Source of the DNA: an uncultured Erysipelotrichaceae bacterium
GTDB lineage: Bacteria > Bacillota_I > Bacilli_A > Erysipelotrichales > Coprobacillaceae
Assembly (NCBI GenBank): GCA_937917505.1
Contig: CALDMQ010000290.1
Coordinates: 1-6,654, forward strand
Reading direction: 5' to 3'
Length of the DNA stretch: 6,654 nucleotides
A program made the position numbers and the translations under genes. Positions 1-6,641 of the stretch are shown in pieces. The notes beneath the pieces are model-generated. The model searched no databases and had not been told where the DNA came from. It saw only the letters and a list, made by a program, of their open reading frames with translations. The first letter of the stretch is position 1, and each line of letters opens with the position of its first letter.

Positions 1-1
1 G

Positions 2-736
2 TATGTGACTCAAGCAGTGAAAGATGCAATTAAACAAACAAGAGAAAAAGGACATCTTTGTTTTATAGCAAGTGGTAGACCTTTTGGATATATTGCTGAA
101 AATATAAAGGAAATAGGTTTTGATGGTTATGTTCTAGCTAATGGAGCAAATATTAAATATCAAGATAAAGATTTAGAAACAAGATGTTTAAATTATGAAG
201 ATGTCAAAGAACTTATAAATCATTTAAAAAAGAAAAATATTGAGTATGTTTTCCATACATCTACATATTGCTACATTGATAAAAAACAAGAATGTTTGTT
301 AAAATTCTATAAAAATTGTAATATTGATTTTCATAATTTCTGTTATGAATTTGATGAAGATGAAATTATGCATAAAACAATAAAGATAGAAGTATGGGTG
401 AAAGATGAAAAAGAACTCGCATATGCTACAAAAGCATATTATAAGTTTGCATATGAACTTCACCCAGATAATCATAGTATGGAAGTTTATGCAAAGGATG
501 TATCAAAAGCAACAGGGATTTTAGATGTATTAAATCTTTTACATATTGATATTCAAGATAGTTATTGTTTTGGAGATGGTCCTAATGATGTGGAAATGTT
601 TGAAACAGTAGGACACCCAATTGCGATGGGAAATGCATTAGATATTATTAAAGAAAGAGCAGAGGATGTATGTTTATCTGTTTTAGAAGATGGTGTGGCC
701 CATAAGTTAAATGAATTATTTTTAAAGAATGGATAA
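2..736 (+). CDS. Cof-type HAD-superfamily hydrolase (sugar-phosphate phosphatase-like), 5' end cut off by the window
   Basis: This is the C-terminal part of a cytoplasmic Mg-dependent phosphatase of the HAD superfamily, Cof/YidA-like class IIB. The reading frame is open to the window edge. The nucleophile motif (DxDGT) is absent, so the true start lies upstream and the GTG at 5-7 is just an internal valine. Motif II is ASGRP, with the Ser codon at 71-73. The motif III lysine sits in VSKATG (Lys codon at 506-508). Motif IV is GDGPND, with the Mg-binding Asp codons at 575-577 and 587-589. The stretch between motifs II and III (about nt 90-500) has the length of the C2 cap that sets substrate choice in this class. 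Family members dephosphorylate sugar phosphates, flavin or pyridoxal phosphates, and the substrate here cannot be told. The gene is followed by its own terminator, so it is not in the operon downstream. Family assignment is firm; substrate is unknown. Confidence 0.93.
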   Translation, partial: YVTQAVKDAIKQTREKGHLCFIASGRPFGYIAENIKEIGFDGYVLANGANIKYQDKDLETRCLNYEDVKELINHLKKKNIEYVFHTSTYCYIDKKQECLLKFYKNCNIDFHNFCYEFDEDEIMHKTIKIEVWVKDEKELAYATKAYYKFAYELHPDNHSMEVYAKDVSKATGILDVLNLLHIDIQDSYCFGDGPNDVEMFETVGHPIAMGNALDIIKERAEDVCLSVLEDGVAHKLNELFLKNG

Positions 737-755
737 AAGTGTTCATTCTTTTTTT
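724..755 (+). terminator. Intrinsic terminator of the HAD hydrolase gene
   Basis: An AAAGAATG arm (724-731) pairs perfectly with CATTCTTT (744-751). Three more inner pairs (732-734 with 741-743, two of them G-U) leave a six-base loop. The 3' arm runs into an unbroken T tract ending at 755. The TAA stop (734-736) lies at the top of the hairpin. Confidence 0.85.
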
Positions 756-759
756 ACGC

Positions 760-788
760 TTGTTTTTTCAATAATGCTTTTGTATAAT
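760..788 (+). promoter_or_regulatory. Sigma-A type promoter for the DHFR-like/nuclease operon
   Basis: A perfect TATAAT -10 box is at 783-788. A weak -35 box, TTGTTT, is at 760-765, separated by 17 bases. A TG directly precedes the -10 box. Transcription would start near 795, giving a leader of about 17 bases to the ATG at 812. It begins just after the preceding terminator, as expected for an independent unit. Confidence 0.7.
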
Positions 789-798
789 TTTTAGGCAT

Positions 799-803
799 GG
801 AGG
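799..803 (+). promoter_or_regulatory. Shine-Dalgarno site that decides the start at 812
   Basis: GGAGG at 799-803 lies eight bases before the ATG at 812. It falls inside the codons that would follow the upstream in-frame ATG at 797. That upstream ATG has no SD of its own and would sit almost at the predicted transcript 5' end. This favours 812 as the start. Confidence 0.75.
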
Positions 804-811
804 ATGTATAT

Positions 812-1201
812 ATGATAGCTATAGTATGTGTAGATCATCATTTAGGCATGATGTTTCATAATCGCAGACAATCTCAAGATAGGAAATTAAGAGAGAAAAT
901 TAAAGAGATAACACCTTCTTTAACAATGAATGCATATTCATATACTTTGTATCAAGATGTATTTAAGGATGCTTATGTTGTAGAAGATTTTTTTAATGCT
1001 GATGGTTATTGTTTGTTTGAAAATATATCTGTCAAACAATATGAAGATATTATAGAGGAATTATATATTTTTAATTGGAATAGAGATTATCCAGCTGATT
1101 TTTATTTAGATATAGATTTAGAACAATATGAATGTTTATATGAAGAAGAATTTGTAGGAACATCACATGAAAAGATAACATTGAGGAAATATAGAAAATG
1201 A
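812..1201 (+). CDS. Small protein resembling a compact, degenerate dihydrofolate reductase fold; function unknown
   Basis: The product is 129 residues, probably cytosolic, with no signal peptide or membrane segment. I chose ATG 812 over the in-frame ATG at 797 because of the GGAGG at 799-803 and the promoter position. I recognise it only as a conserved hypothetical of Firmicutes found beside DNA-entry-type nucleases. Read against DHFR from memory, the N-terminus MIAIVCVDHHLGM (1-13) matches the opening strand and Met20-type loop. LTMNAYSYTLY (37-47) falls where DHFR has the VIMGRKTYES NADPH segment. CLFENISVKQYED (67-79) falls where DHFR has its VIGGxxxY motif. EELYIFNWNRDYPADFYLDIDLEQY (from residue 82) and the KITLRKYRK end (121-129) mimic the DHFR C-terminal strands. 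The Gly-Gly of the cofactor motif is replaced by Glu-Asn, so reductase activity is unlikely. Its stop overlaps the nuclease start, suggesting a linked role. DHFR kinship is inference; the gene itself is sound. Confidence 0.8.
   Translation: MIAIVCVDHHLGMMFHNRRQSQDRKLREKIKEITPSLTMNAYSYTLYQDVFKDAYVVEDFFNADGYCLFENISVKQYEDIIEELYIFNWNRDYPADFYLDIDLEQYECLYEEEFVGTSHEKITLRKYRK
1183..1201 (+). promoter_or_regulatory. Translational coupling site: SD plus ATGA overlap
   Basis: GAGG at 1183-1186 lies inside the end of the upstream gene, 11 bases before the nuclease ATG (1198-1200). The upstream stop TGA is at 1199-1201, so stop and start share four bases (ATGA). Ribosomes finishing the first gene can restart on the second. 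Confidence 0.75.
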
Positions 1202-1902
1202 GAAAAAGAACAAGAAAAAAAATAATAAAAACTTTAGCAGTACTTTGTGTAATTGTTGGGGGATATGTTGTGAAAGAATTATCTCCATCTTCGCAAGAAC
1301 TTTTTGTCCAAGATATTCAAGATATACCAGAATATCAAGGAAAACCGTATATAGAAGTGAATGGTAATGTTCCTTATTTTGAGGAGGAAGATTTCACAAC
1401 AACATCATTTGAAATATATAGTGATTTAGATGCACTTGGAAGATGTCAAAGTGCTTATGCTTGTATTGGACAAGATTTGATGCCTCAAAAGAAAAGAGGA
1501 AATATTGGGCAAGTGAAGCCAAGTGGATGGCAAATTGCAAAATATGATGAAGTTGATGGGAAGTATTTATATAATCGTTGTCATTTAATAGGTTATCAAT
1601 TAAGTGGGGAAAATGCGAATAAAAAGAATTTAATTACTGGAACACGTTATATGAATACAGAGGGTATGTTACCATTTGAAAACATGGTAGCTGATTATGT
1701 AAAAGAAACAAATCATCATGTTTTATATCGTGTAACTCCCATCTTTGAAAATAATGATTTAATCGCAAAAGGTGTACTCATAGAAGCAATGTCAGTAGAA
1801 GATGAAGGTTTTGATATTGAATTTAATGTTTTTGTTTATAATATACAACCTGATATTGTCATTGATTATAAAACTGGAGATAGTCATAGAAAAGATTCAT
1901 AG
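1198..1902 (+). CDS. Membrane-anchored DNA/RNA non-specific endonuclease (EndA/DNA-entry nuclease type)
   Basis: This 234-residue protein is a beta-beta-alpha metal nuclease that cuts DNA and probably RNA outside the membrane. Residues 1-8 are highly basic and 9-25 form one hydrophobic segment with no clear signal-peptidase or lipoprotein site, so it is probably an uncleaved signal anchor, as in pneumococcal EndA. The catalytic motif, usually DRGH, reads NRCHLIGYQL here, with the general-base His at 129. Downstream NLITGTRYMN (144-153) supplies the conserved asparagines, one of which should bind the metal, followed by GMLPFEN (156-162). YRVTPIF (177-183) and GVLIEA (192-197) are typical core strands. 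Length is normal for the short Firmicute members. Roles of relatives include DNA uptake during transformation and scavenging or degrading external nucleic acid. No competence genes are in view, so the role here is open. It is the second gene of a two-gene operon. Confidence 0.92.
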   Translation: MRKRTRKKIIKTLAVLCVIVGGYVVKELSPSSQELFVQDIQDIPEYQGKPYIEVNGNVPYFEEEDFTTTSFEIYSDLDALGRCQSAYACIGQDLMPQKKRGNIGQVKPSGWQIAKYDEVDGKYLYNRCHLIGYQLSGENANKKNLITGTRYMNTEGMLPFENMVADYVKETNHHVLYRVTPIFENNDLIAKGVLIEAMSVEDEGFDIEFNVFVYNIQPDIVIDYKTGDSHRKDS

Positions 1903-1914
1903 GAGTCTTTTTTT
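1890..1914 (+). terminator. Intrinsic terminator of the nuclease operon
   Basis: AAAGATTC (1891-1898) pairs with GAGTCTTT (1903-1910) with one U-G wobble around a four-base loop. A1890-T1911 can extend the stem. The T run spans 1908-1914. The TAG stop (1900-1902) forms most of the loop. Confidence 0.8.
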
Positions 1915-1926
1915 GTTCCAAAAAAT

Positions 1927-1955
1927 TTGACAAAGGTAGACAAGAGGTTTAAAAT
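1927..1955 (+). promoter_or_regulatory. Strong sigma-A promoter of the marR-activase operon
   Basis: A consensus TTGACA -35 box (1927-1932), a 17-base spacer and TAAAAT (1950-1955, five of six to consensus) are present. The transcript would start near 1962, leaving a leader of about 17 bases before the ATG at 1979. Such a strong core promoter ahead of a regulator gene fits control by repression. Confidence 0.85.
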
Positions 1956-1969
1956 GCTCATAGTGTGAG
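1929..1969 (+). promoter_or_regulatory. Candidate operator region for the MarR regulator
   Basis: Two symmetric signals overlap the promoter. An imperfect palindrome CTCATAGTGTGAG (1957-1969, 10 of 13 positions symmetric) covers the predicted transcription start and part of the SD. A direct repeat of GACAA (1929-1933 and 1939-1943) is spaced by exactly ten bases, starting within the -35 box. MarR proteins usually bind palindromes in their own promoters, which favours the first. Both are short and could be chance. Confidence 0.35.
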
Positions 1970-1978
1970 GTAATTATT

Positions 1979-2407
1979 ATGGTCTATCAAAAACAAGCAA
2001 GAGAATTAATGAATTATATTATTTTAACAGAGCGTAATAGACAAAGTCTTTTGAATGTTTTGTCTGAGGTTTCTAAAGGTGAAATGGCAGTTTTAATGTA
2101 TTTAATGAATGAAGAAGATGGTGTTTGTGCAAGTGTCATAAGTCGCTTTTTTAAAATTAATACATCAAGAGTGGCAGCTATTTTAAACAGTTTAAGTAAA
2201 AAGGGAATGGTTCAAAGACAGGCTGATTCTAATGATAAAAGAAAGATACATATCTATTTAACTGAAGAAGGTCAAGCATATACAAAACAAAAAGTAGAAA
2301 TATTATTATCTTATATGAGTGAAGTTTTACGATATTTAGAGGAAGATGATGCTAGGGAATATATTCGCATAATGAAAAAAATGTCTCATTTTCAAAGAGA
2401 CTTATAG
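1979..2407 (+). CDS. MarR-family winged-helix transcriptional regulator
   Basis: This 142-residue cytoplasmic protein has the normal MarR length and layout. N-terminal and C-terminal helices (about 1-32 and 100-142) should form the dimer interface. The winged helix-turn-helix covers about 34-96. The recognition part is INTSRVAAILNSLSKKGMV (60-78). The wing carries the family D-x-x-D-x-R signature (Asp83, Asp86, Arg88) followed by YLTEEG (93-98). The ATG at 1979 has an SD (GAGG, 1967-1970) eight bases upstream. A single cysteine, Cys50, sits at the start of the DNA-binding domain and could sense redox state or thiols, but nothing proves this. It is the first gene of an operon with the giant activase ten bases downstream, so it probably represses itself and that gene. 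The ligand is unknown. Confidence 0.93.
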   Translation: MVYQKQARELMNYIILTERNRQSLLNVLSEVSKGEMAVLMYLMNEEDGVCASVISRFFKINTSRVAAILNSLSKKGMVQRQADSNDKRKIHIYLTEEGQAYTKQKVEILLSYMSEVLRYLEEDDAREYIRIMKKMSHFQRDL

Positions 2408-2410
2408 AGG
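2406..2410 (+). promoter_or_regulatory. SD of the giant activase gene, overlapping the marR stop
   Basis: AGAGG at 2406-2410 includes the last two bases of the marR TAG stop (2405-2407) and lies seven bases before the ATG at 2418. No promoter or terminator fits in the ten-base gap, so the two genes share a transcript. Confidence 0.8.
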
Positions 2411-2417
2411 TAATACA

Positions 2418-5400
2418 ATGAACAAATATTATTTAGGAATAGATGTAGGATCAACAACAATCAAAACATATTTAACAGATGAAAATAATCACTGTTTATT
2501 TTCAAATTATGTAAGACATAATTCAGATGTCAGAAATACAATTTTATCTTCACTTAAAGAAATATTTAAAAAATATCAAGATATGCATTTGTACCCAGTG
2601 ATGACAGGTTCTGGTGGTTTATCTCTAGCTGAATCTTTAAACATTCAATTTGTACAAGAAGTTATTGCTTGTACAAAAACAATAGAAACATATATACCCC
2701 AAACAGATGTAGCGATTGAACTTGGTGGAGAAGATGCTAAAATCACATATTTTGAAGGTACATTGGAACAGAGAATGAATGGAACTTGTGCTGGTGGAAC
2801 AGGTGCTTTTATTGATCAAATGGCAACTTTACTTCAAACAGATGCTTCAGGCTTAAATGAACTTGCTAAAAAATATCAACGAATTTATCCAATTGCATCT
2901 CGTTGTGGTGTTTTTGCTAAAACAGATATACAACCTCTTATTAATGAAGGGGCTAAAAAAGAAGATATTGCAGTTTCTATATTTCAAGCTGTTGTAAATC
3001 AAACAATAAGTGGATTGGCTTGTGGGAAACCTATTAGAGGAAAGATTGCTTTTTTAGGAGGACCTCTTTATTTCTTAGATGAATTACGACAACGTTTTAT
3101 AGAAACATTACATTTAAAACAAGAAGATGTTATTTTCCCTGATAATTCACAACTCTTTGTTGCAATGGGAGCTTGTTTAAGTGCTAAAGAAGTCAAAGAA
3201 TCTTTATCATTAAAAACATTAATTCAAAAATTAGAAGATTTAAAAGAACAAACTCAAGAATCTCGTCATACATTAGAACCATTGTTTCATAATGAAGAAG
3301 AATTAGAAGAGTTTAGACAAAGACATTATAAAGCAAAGACTCCTAAAAGAGATTTAAAAACATATCAAGGAGATGTGTATTTAGGTATTGATGTAGGTTC
3401 AACGACTTCAAAAGTCATATTATTAGATAATGAAGGATCTATTCTTTATTCATTCTATAATTCTAATGAAGGAAATCCGTTAGAATTAATAATAAAAATC
3501 ATGAAAGATATTTATCAAATGTTACCAAAAGGTTGCCATATACAAAAAGCAGGTGTCACAGGATATGGTGAATCTTTAATCAAAGCAGCTTTAAAGGTTG
3601 ATATAGGAGAAGTAGAAACAATAGCTCACTACACAGCAGCAAAGCATTTTTTAAAAGATGTGAATTTTATTTTAGATATTGGTGGACAAGATATGAAAGC
3701 TATCACGATTGAAGATGATGTGATACAAGATATTACTTTAAATGAAGCTTGTTCATCAGGTTGTGGATCTTTTTTAGAAACATTTGCTCATTCTTTGGGA
3801 TATGATATTGATGAATTTTCAAAAATGGCTTTACTCGCTAAACATCCACTTGATTTAGGAAGTCGTTGTACTGTTTTTATGAATTCTAAGGTTAAACAAG
3901 CCCAAAAAGAAGGAGCTTCTTTAGCAGATATATCAGCTGGGTTATCTTATTCAGTTATTAAGAATGCTCTATATAAAGTCATTAAGCTGAGAAATAAAGA
4001 TCAAATAGGAAAGAATATCGTTGTTCAAGGTGGAACGTTCTATAACGAAGCAGTATTACGTGCATTTGAAAAAGAAGCAGATGTAGAGGTTATTCGTCCT
4101 GATATTGCAGGATTAATGGGTGCATATGGGATGGCTATGTTAGCTATGGAAAAAGATGATCATCAAGGAACAACACTTTTATCCTATGAAGAATTAGAAA
4201 ATTTAACATTTACAAATACAATGAAAAACTGTGAGAAGTGTACAAACCATTGTATGTTAACCGTGACTTCTTTTAATGATGGTCGTGAATATATAAGTGG
4301 TAATCGTTGTGAAAGAGGAGCAAATCTACCTTTAAGATCTAAATCATTACCTAATTTATTTGATTATAAATATCGTAGAGTTTTTAATTATCGTTCTTTA
4401 CCAATTGAAGAAGCTTCAAGAGGTGTTGTAGGGATACCAAGAGTTTTAAATATGTATGAAAACTATCCTTTTTGGCATACATTATTAACAGAACTTCGTT
4501 TTAGAGTGATTTTATCACATCGTTCATCAAAATCTATTTATGAAAAAGGTGTCGAATCTATTCCAAGTGAAAGTGCTTGTTATCCAGCAAAAATAACCCA
4601 TGGACATATAGAGAATTTAATTGATAAAGGTGTACCTTTTATTTTCTATCCAAGTGTTGCCTATGAGAGAATAGAGAATGAAGAAGCAAAAAATCATTAT
4701 AATTGTCCTGTGGTTGCATCTTATCCAGAAGTTATTAAAAATAATGTTGATCGTATTTCACAAGTGAAGTTTAAAAATCCATTTGTTTCTTTAAACAATC
4801 CTAAAACTTTATTCCATGTATTAAAAGAAGAATTTAAAGAATTTCAAATAACAGATAAAGAATTACATCATGCAATTGACAAAGCTTATCAAGAACTTCA
4901 ACATTATCAAGAAGACATTAGACAAGAAGGAAAGAAAGCATTGGCATATATGCAAGAAAATCATTTACCAGGGATTGTATTAGCAGGTAGACCTTATCAT
5001 GTGGATAATGAAATTAATCATGGAATTCCTGATTTGTTGACGAGTGAAGGATTTGTTGTATTGAGTGAAGATAGTGTTTGTTATTTAGATGAAGAACATT
5101 TAGATCTAAGAGTTGTTGATCAATGGACATATCATTCTCGTTTATACAAAGCAGCTTCTTTTGTGACAACACAAAAAGATCTACAACTGATTCAATTAAC
5201 TTCATTTGGTTGTGGATTAGATGCTGTAACAAGTGATCAAGTTGCTGAAATATTAAAAGCAAGACATAAAATATATACATTAATTAAAATTGATGAAGGT
5301 AGTAATCTAGGTGCTATTCGTATTCGAGTACGTTCATTAAAAGCAACGCTAGAAAAGAAAGACAATCATGTTGACTTATCACATAAGTATGAACCTGAAA

Positions 5401-6641
5401 AACCATCTTTTACAAAACAAATGAAAAAAGATCGTTATACAATCTTATGTCCACAAATGTCACCTCTTCATTTTCAATTTGTTGAAACTGCAATGAATGA
5501 AGAAGGATATAATTTTGTTGTTTTACCTTCAGTAGATAAAGAAGCAGTTGAACATGGATTAAAATATGTCAATAATGATGCTTGTTATCCTAGTATATTA
5601 GTTACAGGTCAATTAATGAATGCTTTACAAAGTGGAGAGTATGATTTAAATAAAGTTGCTTTAATTATTACTCAAACAGGTGGTGGTTGTCGTGCAACAA
5701 ACTATATTGCTTTTATTAGAAAAGCTTTAAAAGATGCAGGACTGTCACATATTCCAGTGATTTCAGCAAACTTATCAGGATTAGAAAATCACCCAGGTTT
5801 TAAAATTACATATTCTCTTGCTAAAAAAGTGATTATTGGAGCTATGTATGGTGATTTATTTATGCGCGTACTTTATCGTGTCAGACCATATGAAAAAGTT
5901 GAAGGTTCTGCGAATGCATTGTATGAATCATGGGTAGAGAAGTGTCAAAGTAATGTTAAAAATGGAAGTTTAAAAGAGTTTAAAAAGAATGTTTATCAAA
6001 TAGTTAGAGATTTTGATCAGTTACCTTTATTAAATATTCAAAAACCAAGAGTTGGTTTAGTGGGTGAGATACTTGTTAAATTCCATCCAACTGCTAATAA
6101 TGAAATTGTGAAGATTATAGAAAATGAAGGTGGAGAAGCTGTTATGCCTGATTTAATAGATTTCTTCCAATATTGTTTCTATAATACTTGGTACGAACAT
6201 GAACATTTTGATATGAAGCAATCATCTGTTTGGTTATGTAACTTTGCAATATGGTTTGTTGATTTCTTAAGAAAAGATATGATAAAAGCATTAAACGCTT
6301 CTAAACGTTTTGATTCACCTACACCAATTGATCAAATTGCTAAAAAAGCAACAGAAATTGTAACTATGGGAAATATGACAGGTGAAGGTTGGTTCTTGAC
6401 AGGGGAAATGATTGAATTGATAGAATCAGGGGCACCGAATATTGTGTGTATGCAACCATTTGCTTGTCTACCAAATCATGTGACTGGTAAAGGCGTTATT
6501 AAAGCATTACGTAAGAAATATCCAGAAAGTAATATTGTTGCAGTGGATTATGATCCTGGAGCGAGTGAAGTTAATCAATTAAATAGAATTAAGTTGATGT
6601 TATCAACAGCATTTAAAAACTTAAACGAAAATGAGGGTTAA
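2418..6641 (+). CDS. Giant acyl-CoA dehydratase activase-related fusion: two tandem BcrAD/BadFG ATPases + DUF2229-like region + dehydratase-like C-terminus
   Basis: The product is 1407 residues, cytosolic, with no signal or membrane segments. Module A (about 4-256) is an ASKHA-fold ATPase: phosphate motif YLGIDVGSTT (5-14), ELGGEDAK (101-108), adenosine motif LGG (213-215), and cluster cysteines Cys124 (NGTCAGG) and Cys163 (SRCGVF). Module B (about 319-577) repeats this: YLGIDVGSTT (321-330), DIGGQDMK (420-427), QGG (537-539), Cys445 (NEACSSGCG) and Cys484 (SRCTVF). In stand-alone activators such as HgdC, two subunits share one [4Fe-4S] cluster through equivalent cysteines, and ATP hydrolysis drives an electron to the dehydratase. 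Here the two halves could form a pseudo-dimer within one chain. Then follow a four-cysteine group (605, 608, 612, 631), a DUF2229-like region (about 670-890, SESACYPAK with Cys721), and a C-terminal half (about 1005-1400) with conserved-looking cysteines in NNDACYPS (1056), TGGGCRAT (1091) and CMQPFAC (1344, 1350), like the dehydratase/COG3580-3581 group. Substrate unknown. It is co-transcribed with marR. Confidence 0.92.
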   Translation: MNKYYLGIDVGSTTIKTYLTDENNHCLFSNYVRHNSDVRNTILSSLKEIFKKYQDMHLYPVMTGSGGLSLAESLNIQFVQEVIACTKTIETYIPQTDVAIELGGEDAKITYFEGTLEQRMNGTCAGGTGAFIDQMATLLQTDASGLNELAKKYQRIYPIASRCGVFAKTDIQPLINEGAKKEDIAVSIFQAVVNQTISGLACGKPIRGKIAFLGGPLYFLDELRQRFIETLHLKQEDVIFPDNSQLFVAMGACLSAKEVKESLSLKTLIQKLEDLKEQTQESRHTLEPLFHNEEELEEFRQRHYKAKTPKRDLKTYQGDVYLGIDVGSTTSKVILLDNEGSILYSFYNSNEGNPLELIIKIMKDIYQMLPKGCHIQKAGVTGYGESLIKAALKVDIGEVETIAHYTAAKHFLKDVNFILDIGGQDMKAITIEDDVIQDITLNEACSSGCGSFLETFAHSLGYDIDEFSKMALLAKHPLDLGSRCTVFMNSKVKQAQKEGASLADISAGLSYSVIKNALYKVIKLRNKDQIGKNIVVQGGTFYNEAVLRAFEKEADVEVIRPDIAGLMGAYGMAMLAMEKDDHQGTTLLSYEELENLTFTNTMKNCEKCTNHCMLTVTSFNDGREYISGNRCERGANLPLRSKSLPNLFDYKYRRVFNYRSLPIEEASRGVVGIPRVLNMYENYPFWHTLLTELRFRVILSHRSSKSIYEKGVESIPSESACYPAKITHGHIENLIDKGVPFIFYPSVAYERIENEEAKNHYNCPVVASYPEVIKNNVDRISQVKFKNPFVSLNNPKTLFHVLKEEFKEFQITDKELHHAIDKAYQELQHYQEDIRQEGKKALAYMQENHLPGIVLAGRPYHVDNEINHGIPDLLTSEGFVVLSEDSVCYLDEEHLDLRVVDQWTYHSRLYKAASFVTTQKDLQLIQLTSFGCGLDAVTSDQVAEILKARHKIYTLIKIDEGSNLGAIRIRVRSLKATLEKKDNHVDLSHKYEPEKPSFTKQMKKDRYTILCPQMSPLHFQFVETAMNEEGYNFVVLPSVDKEAVEHGLKYVNNDACYPSILVTGQLMNALQSGEYDLNKVALIITQTGGGCRATNYIAFIRKALKDAGLSHIPVISANLSGLENHPGFKITYSLAKKVIIGAMYGDLFMRVLYRVRPYEKVEGSANALYESWVEKCQSNVKNGSLKEFKKNVYQIVRDFDQLPLLNIQKPRVGLVGEILVKFHPTANNEIVKIIENEGGEAVMPDLIDFFQYCFYNTWYEHEHFDMKQSSVWLCNFAIWFVDFLRKDMIKALNASKRFDSPTPIDQIAKKATEIVTMGNMTGEGWFLTGEMIELIESGAPNIVCMQPFACLPNHVTGKGVIKALRKKYPESNIVAVDYDPGASEVNQLNRIKLMLSTAFKNLNENEG

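Noticed and set aside
5..7. GTG as start codon of the HAD hydrolase
   Set aside because: The frame is open to the window edge and the required DxDGT motif is missing, so the real start must be upstream.
1237..1260. Lipoprotein signal at the cysteine in the nuclease membrane segment
   Set aside because: The residues before Cys17 (Ala-Val-Leu) do not fit a lipobox, which needs a small residue directly before the cysteine. An uncleaved anchor fits better.
1309..1326. Tandem nine-base repeat (CAAGATATT/CAAGATATA)
   Set aside because: It encodes a QDIQDI stretch in the linker after the membrane anchor. Two copies of a short AT-rich unit are not informative.
2637..2819. 60-codon open frame on the minus strand
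   Set aside because: It lies wholly inside activase module A, with low-complexity Ser/Thr/Phe/Cys-rich translation typical of an antisense shadow, and no promoter or SD of its own was seen.
2433..3410. Near-identical DNA around the two GIDVGSTT motifs as a recombination repeat
   Set aside because: The similarity follows from the conserved protein motif. Codons differ at several third positions and flanking DNA has diverged, so it reflects an old domain duplication, not a recent DNA repeat.
5014..5280. 88-codon open frame on the minus strand
   Set aside because: It lies inside the well-conserved C-terminal coding region of the fusion protein. The translation is rich in Leu, Gln and His from reversed codons and matches no family I know.
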